From Strobilurus pachycystidiatus (lineage: Eukaryota; Basidiomycota; Agaricomycetes; Agaricales; Physalacriaceae): a stretch of DNA of 64,000 bases. Below the pieces are notes generated by a model. The model was not told the origin of the DNA, made no database searches, and saw nothing but the letters and a program-made list of their open reading frames with translations. A program made the position numbers and the translations under genes. Where the stretch lies: the NCBI GenBank assembly GCA_019915135.1, contig JAHLMK010000028.1, positions 310,001-374,000 on the forward strand, read 5' to 3'. Shown here piece after piece: positions 22,113 through 31,547 of this stretch; within the stretch, counting starts at the first letter, position 1, and each line of letters starts with the position of its first letter.

Positions 22113-22185
22113 GGGACATAAGTGGATTCGAACCAACTGAAATCTATCACAATAGATAGATGTGTTACCACTACACAATATGGCC
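22113..22185 (-). tRNA. tRNA-like gene 3 (73 nt, 8-nt anticodon loop)
   Basis: Full canonical length with D arm TTGTGTAGTGGTA (perfect GTGT/ACAC stem), anticodon stem TCTAT/ATAGA and box B GGTTCGAATCC. The acceptor and T stems each have one mismatch. The anticodon loop CTATTGTG has eight bases instead of seven. With U33 in place the triplet would be ATT. A T5 run at 22085-22089 follows. The three genes share their 5' halves, suggesting amplification from one ancestor followed by divergence. Confidence 0.58.
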
Positions 22186-22680
22186 GGTGGAAGATCATAA
22201 AACCACAGAGTCCCATGGAATTGTGAAGAAAAACAAAAAGTGGTATATGGACGTTTGTGGGTCCCAGATAAGAAAGAAAATCAACATAGATTAAATTCAT
22301 GTTGAATTCGAGAGGTAATCAGACGACCAAATCGAAGTTGATTTGGTGAAAGTTGATTAAAGAGTAAGACTAGATGGTGCGGACACCATCAAAAGAAAAT
22401 AGAGGGGATATATATGGTGTATTAAACAGGAAAATTACAATAAATTTTTCGGATCTACTAGATCTGATGCGCCAAAAACCCCAAAATGAATAAATCTGGA
22501 CCTCAGATCGGCTTAGGAACCGATACTGGTACCAGAGTAAGTAAGAAGCGCGAAGACAAACGTGCGTGGCGGACCTGATTACCAAATTGGGAAAGATTCA
22601 GGAACGTTGGCGCAGGGCGCACAGCAAAGATCAGCGTTTTCCAGAGTAAAAGAAAAATCGGAGTCGAAAATCGACTCATA
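22186..22680. other. Spacer upstream of gene A
   Basis: AT-rich spacer with scattered TCGA half-palindromes and a small inverted repeat around GGTGCGGACACC at 22376-22387. No gene is seen. A palindrome GAGTCGA/TCGACTC lies at about 22662-22678, just before the shared promoter box. Confidence 0.5.
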
Positions 22681-22730
22681 AGAAGTTGTGCTCGTCGGGT
22701 GCTCGGATTTATCGTTCAGAGGGGTATATA
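22681..22730 (+). promoter_or_regulatory. Promoter of gene A: conserved 27-bp box plus TATA
   Basis: AGAAGTTGT, three variable bases, then CGTCGGGTGCTCGGA (22681-22707) is repeated upstream of gene B with four mismatches. A TATATA at 22725 lies ~95 bp before the ATG. Confidence 0.6.
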
Positions 22731-22823
22731 GGAAAGGACACCGAACTCGATTTGCTTCCTTTCCGTCCCCATATTTACGATTACCCGGGCTAGCTTGCAC
22801 CACTTCGAACTCGAGTTTCATCA

Positions 22824-25024
22824 ATGCCTCAACCTATTGCATCCACGTCGACCTATGATTCGCAGCGAACTATCCCTACACAGTCAAGTGGGCAAGGTAG
22901 AGCTGAAAGAATAAAGGATCTGGGCAAACGAATGGGAAGATTGAGCGTTGAAGAAGTAAGTCAAATCGAGAAGATACGAATAAGACTTGACTCGATTTTA
23001 GTCGCAACCAGCTGGTCAGCACAAAGAGTCGAGAAAAGGAAAAGAAAAGGCTCGAGTAAGAAATTCGAGCATGACTTTTCATTAGGCTAATCACTGTGAC
23101 AATAGACAGTTGACGCAGCGATGGAACCAGAGACAAGGGACAGTTCGCATGAAAACGAGGTAGGTAGAAAATCGAAGTTCGATTTTCTACTTAGTTAACA
23201 TTTCGAACTAAGACCCCGCTTATGGCTCTAATGCCAATCGAAAAGTTCTGGACCAACCCAAAGAACAATGGAGAGCTTCATGCCTATGCGTTCTCGAGCC
23301 AAGTCGACTATCGGTGGAAACTCAACCTAAGTCTACTAGAACGACAGGAATTCATACGAGGCAACATGGACAAGATCAAGGAAATCCTTATTCGAAAAGG
23401 TATCGATAACCGCGATCTACATGTGGCTAAGTCTTGGTGTTACCTGGTAACGGCAGTGATAGTCGACCCAGTGTTCCAGAAAGCAGACCCGAATAGCCGT
23501 TGGTGGCGCCTAGCCGGTCTAGATTCGTTGATGGCCAAAGCTGTCAATGGTGCCTTGGAGAAAGGGAAGGGTTCCAATCGACCTATCCCCGCCGTCGAAA
23601 CACCGCCAACAAAGTTCCTGTACTTCGGCAATACAAATCTTCCCAGCAAGTACCGCATTCGACCTTCACATGAAGTGTGTGGGGACATTGTGCTTGGAAA
23701 GCGGCGGATTTACGAAGTAGCCATGGAGCACTTCAACCAGCAGATCCCCCCGCATAACCACTTCGACGTATTCTTTTGGACATCGCTACAGCAGGCGGTA
23801 ACATTCGAGAAAATCGAAATCGAAAATTCGTTTTACTACGTGCTGGACAAGGCGATATCCGAAGGTCTGAAGAAGATGTTCAACAGAGAACCGACAACCT
23901 CGGGACTTAGAGAGTTCTTCGACTTCGACGCAAGACAGGATCTTAACATAGAACCTTTCACACGTCGACCCGAAGACCAGGATTGGCACCTGGTAATTGA
24001 ATCAATCTCGTACCGGAGAGAAATGTATAAAGTCCCGAAGATGCGAAAAAGAGAAGAACCTGCGCCCGTGCCCAAAACCTTGCAAAAGGACCAGGCGAAG
24101 GCAATGGTAGAAGCTCCAACAAGGGAGATGAAAGAGGTAAGAAAATCGAATTCGAAGTTCTATTCGAGCTAGATTTAATTGGTCGATTTAGAAGACCACA
24201 AAGAAAGCCAACGCTAGAAAGAGCGAGTTGGAAAAGACCAAGAAGAGAGTAAGTAGAAATTCGATTTCGAATTTCTATAAACTAACTTACACTCGAAGAA
24301 ATATAACGAACTGTCGTTCATTACTGAACCCAGAACGTTAGAAGAAGAGGAAGAAGACCGTGGGCCGCCACCACCAAAGAAGGTCAAGCAACAGTACAAG
24401 AGCAAATCGAGCTCGAAAACTGTTCCGCCCGCGCGTCCTCCAACCCCTCCACCAGTAGCCTCATCATCCAGAGTCCAACTCCCTGCGAAGCTCGACTTGG
24501 GACCAGTATTGGGTATGGAGACTGACGACGACTCTCATCGAACTCAGGATCCACCTAAGCAGAAGAGTCCAAAGAAGTCGAAGGTGAACGAACCCAAGGC
24601 CACGAAAATCGACAGTACTGGGGCAGTGTACACTAACAAGGAGGTTCAAGAACGAATTGACACCCTCAATTCGTGCTCGAATTGCTTGAAGGGTCACAGG
24701 GAATGTACTTGGGTTGCGGTTAACGAGCAACTTTGGGAACCCCAGGCGGCCAAAGTCAAGATTCGAATTTCTTGCGACACTTGCCATGACCGTCGAGTAA
24801 TGTGCCAACCACCCGATGTCGATGGTGGTTTCTTCTATCACCAAGCCAAGAAGATACCCGCCTTCGAAAAGATGAAGGATACGTTGGAAAGCAAGGGTAC
24901 CGAGCTGAGGGATGCTGAAAGACGCATCAAGGATTTGGAAGAAGAGCTGCAGAAGGAGAAAGAGGCCAAGAAGAAGTTAGAAAAGAAGTTGGCTAAGGAT
25001 AAGAAGAAGAGAGCAAGAGAGTAA
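22824..25024 (+). CDS. Cargo gene A: two-half zinc-cluster and coiled-coil protein, 661 aa
   Basis: Five exons join in phase: 22824-23055, 23110-23159, 23213-24136, 24195-24248, 24299-25024. The N-terminus is short and Ser/Arg-rich. The large third exon (IEKFWTNPKNNGELHAYAF onward, ~300 residues) has no domain I recognise. A basic, Pro-rich linker follows. Near the C-terminus are two Cys triplets, CSNCLKGHREC and CDTCHDRRVMC, each C-x2-C-x6-C and about 22 residues apart. This is the Zn2Cys6 pattern with an unusually long spacer. A ~60-residue charged coiled coil ends the protein. It is likely a dimeric nucleic-acid-binding protein. Introns 2-4 contain TCGA hairpins. The stop codon overlaps a perfect palindrome. 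It is paralogous to gene B in promoter, C-terminus and 3' end. Confidence 0.8.
23164..23190. repeat. Perfect hairpin in gene A intron 2
   Basis: GTAGAAAATCGAA, one G, then the exact reverse complement: 13-bp arms. It starts four bases after the 5' splice site of the 53-bp intron 23160-23212 and takes up half of it. Confidence 0.9.
24254..24277. repeat. Perfect hairpin in gene A intron 4
   Basis: TAGAAATTCGA, two T, then TCGAATTTCTA: 11-bp arms beginning directly after the donor GTAAG. A CTAAC branch-point-like sequence follows at 24281. Confidence 0.9.
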
Positions 25025-25038
25025 ATCGAATTCGATTT
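25023..25038. repeat. Perfect palindrome overlapping the gene A stop codon
   Basis: AAATCGAATTCGATTT, identical to the LTR palindrome, shares two bases with the TAA stop. Gene B has ATTCGAGCTCGATTT in the same position (27894-27908). Confidence 0.9.
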
Positions 25039-25452
25039 GACATTACCAGTCGGATTACTTTGACTTACTATTGGGACTTGAACTTTTTCTTACCTCTAGT
25101 TGAAATTCATATACGATTTTCTTGAACTAGACAGACTTAGGGTGCAGTAAGCCTCGAATAAGCCAAAAACAAAACGTTCTCGGTTTGCTTAGCACTATAA
25201 GAAAGAAGGGTTCGAATAGCTATGAAAAGATAGAAAATCGAAGAAATTTTGAAAAACGAGTACAAACGAAGTCAAAAATCAAGAAATACTGTAACGCTTT
25301 ATTGTGTGGTCGGTTTGACTTGAGCTTAGTTGGAAAGTTGTTCGAAATCAAAAATAAGCCCCTCAGTTTTTTCGCACGAAGCCTGGGGAGCGCCGTACGC
25401 AGAGATATTAAAGAAGTGACCTTAAAAGGCCCATAGAAGGTTTCCTGCCAAG

Positions 25453-25666
25453 ATACGGACTGTTTCGAAGCTCACAGGAGTGAGCTTCTGTCGGAGTGTT
25501 GGGAGCTTCAAATGACGATACGGACTGTTTCGAAGCTCACAACACTCGGAGCTTCGGAGTGTTGGGAGCTTCAAATGAAACAGTCCGTAAGCTTCAAATG
25601 TTCGGAGTGTTGGGAGCTTCAAATGAAACAGTCCGTAGTTGGGAGCTTCAAATGAAACAGTCCGTA
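25453..25666. repeat. Mixed direct and inverted repeat cluster between genes A and B
   Basis: The sequence TACGGACTGTTTC occurs twice on the left, and its reverse complement GAAACAGTCCGTA occurs three times on the right. Each right copy is preceded by GGGAGCTTCAAAT. Any left copy can pair with any right copy, giving alternative long stems. No protein or known element end was recognised. It lies 3' of gene A. Confidence 0.85.
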
Positions 25667-26268
25667 TCCTCCTATAATGATCTAGGAAGTGAGATGGAGC
25701 CAATCGGTCAATTTGGGGCCAAACGGAGTATTTTGCCTTTTCTGGCGCGGAAAATGATCCAATCGACGATCGGACTTCAGATTTGGAATCCTGGCATCGA
25801 TATCTACCAGAATCACTTTTCAAAGTGAAAAACGGTCTATTCCTTACTGTCGGCCTAATGGGGTAAGGAAAGTTTAAAATCGATGGGGGCCAATTCGAGT
25901 TTGATTTGACCTGGGTACATTTGCACAAGTAAGAAACATAATTGTCATAGTAAAGAAAAGCTTCAGAGCCTAGTAAAGCACTATGAAACTGGCAAAATAC
26001 GCTGTAAGATTAGAGAGCTGAAGAAAATCATACTCGATTTTCTCAGCTATCACCAGAGAAATATACCAAGAAAAAGAAGAGATATTCAAGCTCGAATATC
26101 AAGATAATCAGCCTAGAAATAAAGGGGCAAAATCAAGTGCTTAAGAAGGGTCAGGAAGCGCTGGAGATGAGATCTATGACCTAAATAGGAAAGAATCTAG
26201 ATCGTTCGAAGGCGCTGATCCATAAACGTGTGCAACTGCGCATGTCGGACTTAGAAATTCGAGTCAGA
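25667..26268. other. Spacer between the repeat cluster and gene B
   Basis: Contains TTCCTTAC/GTAAGGAA facing each other at about 25839-25870 and a few TCGA palindromes (around 26020-26045 and 26087-26100). No gene seen. Confidence 0.4.
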
Positions 26269-26320
26269 AGAAGTTGTCACCGTCGGGTACTCGGAAAGCG
26301 ATAATCGGTGTCGTATAAAA
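26269..26320 (+). promoter_or_regulatory. Promoter of gene B: conserved 27-bp box plus TATA
   Basis: The box at 26269-26295 matches the one before gene A at 23 of 27 bases and keeps CGTCGGGT and CTCGGA. TATAAAA at 26314-26320 is ~116 bp before the ATG. Confidence 0.6.
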
Positions 26321-26435
26321 GCTGGGTCTTCGAGTCTGAAAAACTCTTTTCCCCCCCCCCACGACGCTTACCACTCGCACTACGACCCTCGATTTCGATT
26401 TCCACCTTTTCGACCTCGAATTTCTTCCCACCACC

Positions 26436-27894
26436 ATGCCCATGAAAGACATCGTAGCCGCTATGGACCAGACTCAAAACAAGGGACAGCTTAGGGTTGG
26501 CGGAGTCAACATCACGAAGGGCCATAACTTCTTGTTCTTGGGCCGGAAACATGTGGACCCCCTCATTTATGTCCCCGTCTTCTCCACACAAGCCACTGCA
26601 GCTCAGTTGTGGTACTTCCCGGATTCGTTGCGCAAGCTAGCGCCCAAACACCATTTCTACGAATTCGCGGCTCGATATGCTAGCACCATCAATCCGCTCG
26701 ACTTCCAACTGGAATTCGAGATCGAAAAGGTCGATGCCCTGCTTTTCGAAGCCTACGTGCTATGGTTCGTTTGGACGCTTGCACAAGGAGAACCGGAGCG
26801 GGAAGATGAAATCGACATTGAGTGGATGGTTCAAGAATACGAGGTTTTGCTGAGCTCGGTAAAGATTCAAGTATAGACAAGATTCGGACTGAAGCTAATA
26901 AAACCTTCTAGCCGCAACTTGTCTTGAAACAGATGCGAGAAATCGCAGAAGAAAAAGAGTGGCCTCTGGAACGGCCTACAGTGTTCAATGAAGAGGTAAG
27001 TAAAGAAATTCGAACGCGAATTCCTTACTTAACAAAGATAAGATTTTCTTTGACGATGAAGAAGACGAGTCCGCCTCAGAAACGGACAGTGAAGATCAAG
27101 AATCGGAGTTGACAACCAGAAACTCGACCCCGAAATCCTCCACACCCCTTTCCACGCCCAAGCCTAGACCTCGACCCACTCCGTTGAAGTCTGCCGAAGC
27201 GAAGGCAAGGATGGAGAAAGAAAAAGGGAAGCCAGCTAGAGCTGAGACACCGGTAAGAAAATCGACTTTGAATATCTTCAATTTGAATGAGATTTTCTTA
27301 TGCCCTGTCCAGCGCACCCCCATAGCTTCTACTTCCAAGCAAGCGTTGGAACCCGAACCAGGAAATTCGCCTTCGAATTCCCTGCCAACGCCCAAGGCCC
27401 TTTCTCATTCCCCTCAGCCAGCGCCTAAACGAATTCGAAAGCGAAAACGTGCCGCGACCCCAGTGGAGGAGGAAGAGGAAGCGCCAGAGCCCAAGAAACC
27501 GAAGACCAATTCGAAGCCGAAATCCTCCACTAGCCGCCCGTCCAAAGCGGACAAGCACGGCAAAGTGTTGGACAACAAGGCGATGCAGAAGAAGATCAAC
27601 GTGGATCGCAAGTGTCTCACCTGCGAGCAGCGAGGGCAAGAGTGCACTTGGGAGTATATGCTGAATCAGCGGGACCACCCAGACACTGTCAAGACGAAGA
27701 CTTGTGTATCTTGCGACCGTTGCCGGGTCAAAAGGTACACTTGTTCACCGCCCAAGCGCCGCTACGATTACTTCAAGCACAAATCCAAGAAGGATGTCGA
27801 ATTGGACAAGGCGGCTGAAGAGTTGACGAAGGCAAAGGAAGAGATCGACAAGCTGAAGAAGAAGTTGAAGAAGGCGAAGAAAGCGAAGGAGTGA
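26436..27894 (+). CDS. Cargo gene B: two-half zinc-cluster and coiled-coil protein, 432 aa
   Basis: Four exons join in phase: 26436-26858, 26912-26995, 27043-27252, 27313-27894. The first ~140 residues (PLIYVPVFSTQATAAQLWY) form a domain I do not recognise. An acidic stretch, a Pro/Lys/Ser-rich linker and a basic nuclear-signal-like run (KRIRKRKR) follow. The C-terminus has CLTCEQRGQEC and CDRCRVKRYTC, two C-x2-C-x6-C half clusters, then a Lys/Glu coiled coil. The layout matches gene A's C-terminus, so the two are diverged paralogues. Intron 2 folds with its own 5' splice site in the stem. Intron 3 pairs TAAGAAAATC with GATTTTCTTA. Probable nuclear DNA- or RNA-binding protein. Its role in the element is inferred only. 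Confidence 0.8.
26996..27033. repeat. Hairpin including the 5' splice site of gene B intron 2
   Basis: GTAAGTAAAGAAATTCG pairs with CGAATTCCTTACTTAAC around a 4-nt loop with one mismatch and one bulge. The donor GTAAGT is fully paired. Confidence 0.8.
27254..27300. repeat. Hairpin including the 5' splice site of gene B intron 3
   Basis: TAAGAAAATC (27254-27263, from the second base of the donor) and GATTTTCTTA (27291-27300) are perfect 10-bp arms with a 27-nt loop. Confidence 0.8.
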
Positions 27895-28126
27895 TTCGAG
27901 CTCGATTTTCTAAAATAGACAATCGGACTAGTTTTACTTACTGGACTTTAACTTTTTCTTTTACAAACACGCATTTCTTGTAGACTTTAAAAATTTTACT
28001 TGACGCTTCTAACGCTTTGAAGAACGAAAAAGATTAAGATGCAAATAAGAAATTCAAGATCGAATTGTAGAAACTTGATGTGGATAAAAGACATGTTGAA
28101 TTTCAACGATTCGGTACGAACAATTC

Positions 28127-28141
28127 AAAGTTAAAGGGAGA
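28127..28141 (+). promoter_or_regulatory. Internal second polypurine tract (central-PPT-like)
   Basis: AAAGTTAAAGGGAGA is identical over 15 bases to the tract bordering the 3' LTR (31533-31547). It lies between the convergent gene pairs A/B and C/D. It could prime plus-strand DNA synthesis at a second site. Confidence 0.55.
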
Positions 28142-28157
28142 CATATAAGAAATGTAA

Positions 28158-29327
28158 CTACTCCCTCCAATGTGGCTCTATACAAAAGTGTCGAAACAAA
28201 GGACTGTTACCTCTATTATACAGCCTAGTATAAAAAGTATAAAGTTGTTCAGGCAACAAGGAAGCTACAACGTGTTGTAAGAGGCGAATGTCCGCAGCAG
28301 AGGCAGTTGACCAAGTAATTTCCCAAAAACGTTTAGGTATATTGGGAAAATCCTGGTCGATAAGCCTGTTAAGAAAGAAGTCAGAAATTCGAATTCGAGT
28401 TTCTAACAAATGCTTACGTGGGATATATAGGGCCTGCAGCATTAAGACCTTGGCGAAGAGTAGAGAAACTGAACTCGCGATCCCGAAATAGTCCTTGACT
28501 ACCAGGCATAGGGTCAAGAACCCGGTCTTCATAGAACCGTGGAATCCAAGTAATCAGCTCGCGAATGTACACTGGAATGCCTCGCGTGGAGGGAGGGATG
28601 CTGCGCATCCATTCGACGTCCTCGGGTGACATTATGGTGTTCAAGTACCGAGGCAATGATTGTTCGGTAGAAAAGAACGCGGTTTCCTATGAAGTGATAA
28701 GAAAATCGATCTCGAATTTCTAAGCCAAGAAAAATAACATACCAAAGATCGCATGGTAACCGCTAGGAACTTCTCTCGAAATTCACCAAATGACAAGTGA
28801 ATAATCGACTCGGGTAAGATATGGGGAAGAGTAACCCCGTCCAATCCTCGAAGCGGTTCCTCGTGAAAGAAGGACATCACAAGATGCCAACAGAGAATGT
28901 ACATAGACAAAAAGCTATTTTCCACACCACGAGCAGTAACGGGGGCAACATGTCGCCATAAGTTACTGTAGCGTCGCTAGGAGGATAGTCAGAGAAATTC
29001 GAACAAGGAATGCTAGCTCGATTTTCTCACCAGCACATACACCATATACCGCAAGGTAGGAACGTCCAAGTTACCGTGGTGTCCACCAAAGAAAAGATGA
29101 CGATCCGTATGGAAAGCCGTCTCTCGATGATCCACGTCGCCCAAGCTACCGTCGGGCTCTCGTTCCACCATCACAAAGTCGCGGTGTACGCTATAAAGAT
29201 CCAGAGCGGACGCAACCGCTAATTCAGCCTCGAGAAACACGGCAACATCGTCGGGAATAATGGCGAAGCTGGAGTGAAGATTGCGGAACCTAAGTTCGCA
29301 GAGAAAAGGGAAATTCATCTGAGTCAT
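28158..29327 (-). CDS. Cargo gene C: unknown protein, 335 aa
   Basis: Four exons on the minus strand join in phase: 29327-29031, 28976-28743, 28686-28418, 28365-28158. The protein starts MTQMNFPFLCELRF and ends FCIEPHWRE. It is rich in aromatic and hydrophobic residues with moderately spaced helices (ENSFLSMYILCWHLVMSFF), without clear transmembrane or catalytic motifs that I recognise. All three introns contain TCGA palindromes, with arms such as GAGAAATTCGA against TCGATTTTCTC. It is antisense to gag-pol, so its introns cannot be spliced from the genomic RNA. Intact frames in four exons argue that it is under selection or was recently acquired. Confidence 0.75.
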
Positions 29328-29687
29328 GGTGATGAATGTCCACCACTCGAAAAGATCAAATTTATAAGAATCGAGAAGAAAGGTACCAAACCGATTAAGA
29401 AAAGAACCAAGACCTAAGTAAAGAAACCAATAGGAGATAATCGAACCCGAATTTCTCGGGTCCGATTATCGAATCCAAGATCAAGAGTAAGAATGTCTAT
29501 ATGCAGACCGACAGATAATAATACATGCGCGAGTAGACTAAAAAGATAAAGGTCCGTCGCGTAAGCCCCAAGCCTCCGGTACACTAGTCACAGTTCAAGC
29601 CAAGATTTCCGACTAGTTACTTTGTAAAGAACAAGTCATCAATTACTTATGCTAAGAAGTATCAATGATGACTTGGCTCCCGATGAT
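29328..29687. other. Spacer between genes C and D
   Basis: This is the promoter side of gene C and the 3' side of gene D. It has a palindrome AATCGAACCCGAATT / GGGTCCGATT at about 29438-29470 that folds as a hairpin. No gene seen. Confidence 0.5.
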
Positions 29688-31288
29688 CTAAGGGACCAAA
29701 GAATCAGTCGCGGCCAGGTACAGGTCCCTCGTGCGCAGGAAGGTTTGAACCTCCCCGTGAGCCCTGTTCATGGTCAAGGACAACTCGTGGCGATAGCCGT
29801 GTTCCGCGGCTACCATCGACGCGGAAAGAGCCAAGTCCGCGGGAAGCGCAGCCAAGATCTGCATTCTGCGAACAATGGCAGAACTGGCACCTTGGTAAGC
29901 GTTGACCAACTGAGCGGCTGTCAAGAAAACAAATTCGAGTTAGATACACCCAAAATCGAAATCGAATTTGTTACTCACTAGAAGACAACTGATCAATGAG
30001 GACGGGTTCGATGTTAAACCCAGCGGGTTTAAGAGCCTTGGCCATCCTCTTGGATTCAGGAAGAGCAACAGTGGCCTTGCGCTTGGGAGCCGTCTCCAAC
30101 TGAGCAGTAGGAATGGATCCCGACGTCGCCACAGCCTTGTGATACAAGGAAGAATTAGTATCCAGGCCGGGTACTTCACAATAGTAAAGATATTTTACCG
30201 AGCGAGCAGACTATATAGAAGTCAAAAATCGAGCTCGAAAAGCTAAAGAGCCAATAACTCACGGCTTCAGAGGCTGTAGAAGCGGGAGGTGTAGCAACCT
30301 CGACCACTTCTTCATCGCTATCCTCTTCGTCGGAAGACTCCACGGAGAGCTGTTTAAGAAAAGCAGCCAGATCAGCCTCGTAATCTAGACCGAAAAGGCA
30401 TCAGAAGCTTACTTCGGAGTCGGAAGAGTTTACTTCACCCATTTCTGAATGATCATCAGCCCATTGGAAGCCATTAGTAAAAGAAGATTTACTAATGTCG
30501 CCAGAGGCAAATCGAATAGGATCGTCCAGAACGGTGGAAGAAGAAGAAGCCTTCTATAACATAAGACATAAGAAATTCGAACTCGAAACACAGAAAATCG
30601 AAATACGAACCAGAACCTTGAGCTTGTTCTTACCCTTGGGTTCGGGAGATTTAGCCTTCTCCTTACCCTTGGAAGAGGAAGCCTCGATGAGTTTCTTCCA
30701 TTTGGGATGGAGGGGATGGATCGAAGGAAGGCTGGCAGCTTCCGCCGCGATAGTACCCTTCTTGGTGCAAGTCATGACGAACGCGTTAAGCACGTTGGCC
30801 AGGTTAACGGTATGCAAGTGAGGGCTGACACCCAACTCGGAAACCGCCAAACCTAAGAACGAGCGAAGATTGCAGGAAAACGTGGCGAGCTTCTCGGGAT
30901 AGATGCAACCGGAGACGTTGTCCTTGGGAAGGTTCGCTCCCTTATAAAGATTTTAGAAAATCGAGCACGAATTCATAAGAAGAGAAAATCGACTCACAAG
31001 AACCTTGATGATGACCATGTCCAAAGACGCGGCCTTATCCTTGGCGGAAGCCTTGGAGCGGTCCATGTACTCGACCGATTTAAGGACCAAGGGACAGAGG
31101 CTGTTGTAAAGCGTCAAGACGGCGGGAACCAAACCCGTAGCAGGCGGATCCCAATATTTAATATGGATGAAGAGCGCTTTGCCATCAGCGAGGCGACGTT
31201 CAACTAGCTCGGGAACGGTGTCGGGAGCCTCATCAGGGATAAGGTTGACGATTCCGGTCCACGATTTCTTGGAAACAAGAGAAGGCAT
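29688..31288 (-). CDS. Cargo gene D: unknown protein with acidic centre, 411 aa
   Basis: Six exons join in phase: 31288-30998, 30940-30611, 30553-30413, 30349-30263, 30135-29979, 29917-29688. The N-terminal ~200 residues (SLVSKKSWTGIVNLIPDEA, TVNLANVLNAFVMT) look like a compact helical domain. The middle has Lys-rich and Ser/Asp/Glu-rich segments (ESSDEEDSDEEVVEV). The C-terminal ~75 residues are helical and Ala-rich (ALPADLALSASMVAAEHG). I recognise no family. Four of five introns carry TCGA palindromes; intron 5 has perfect 11-bp arms. A TTAAATAG TATA-like box lies ~80 bp upstream on the minus strand. Possibly a nuclear or chromatin-associated protein. Confidence 0.75.
29928..29972. repeat. 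Perfect hairpin in gene D intron 5
   Basis: AACAAATTCGA (29928-29938) and TCGAATTTGTT (29962-29972) are perfect 11-bp arms with a 23-nt loop. On the minus strand the stem begins five bases from the donor GTGAG. Confidence 0.9.
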
Positions 31289-31532
31289 TGTGAGAAGTGT
31301 AGAAGAATTTCGAGGGTGAAATGGTTAGCAGGTGCTGGGGCAAATCGACCAGAAACCGCCGACTATTTAACCAAGTTGCAAAGATAACACGAAGACCCAG
31401 CGAGCGCTTTGTTCGCGCCAACTGGAGTTGGGATTGCATCCGTGCAGACAAAACCCGAAGAGAGAACCAGAAAAATAAGCGAAATGAATTATGGTTCAGG
31501 GTGAAGATCTTGATGTTGCGGACAACATATCG

Positions 31533-31547
31533 AAAGTTAAAGGGAGA
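31533..31547 (+). promoter_or_regulatory. Polypurine tract
   Basis: AAAGTTAAAGGGAGA directly abuts the TG of the 3' LTR, the expected primer for plus-strand DNA synthesis. Confidence 0.85.

Noticed and set aside
14718..22185. Idea that the carried tRNA-like genes prime the element's own reverse transcription
   Set aside because: Their 3' ends (for example TATGACCA) are not complementary to the candidate primer site TGGAGCCCACC.
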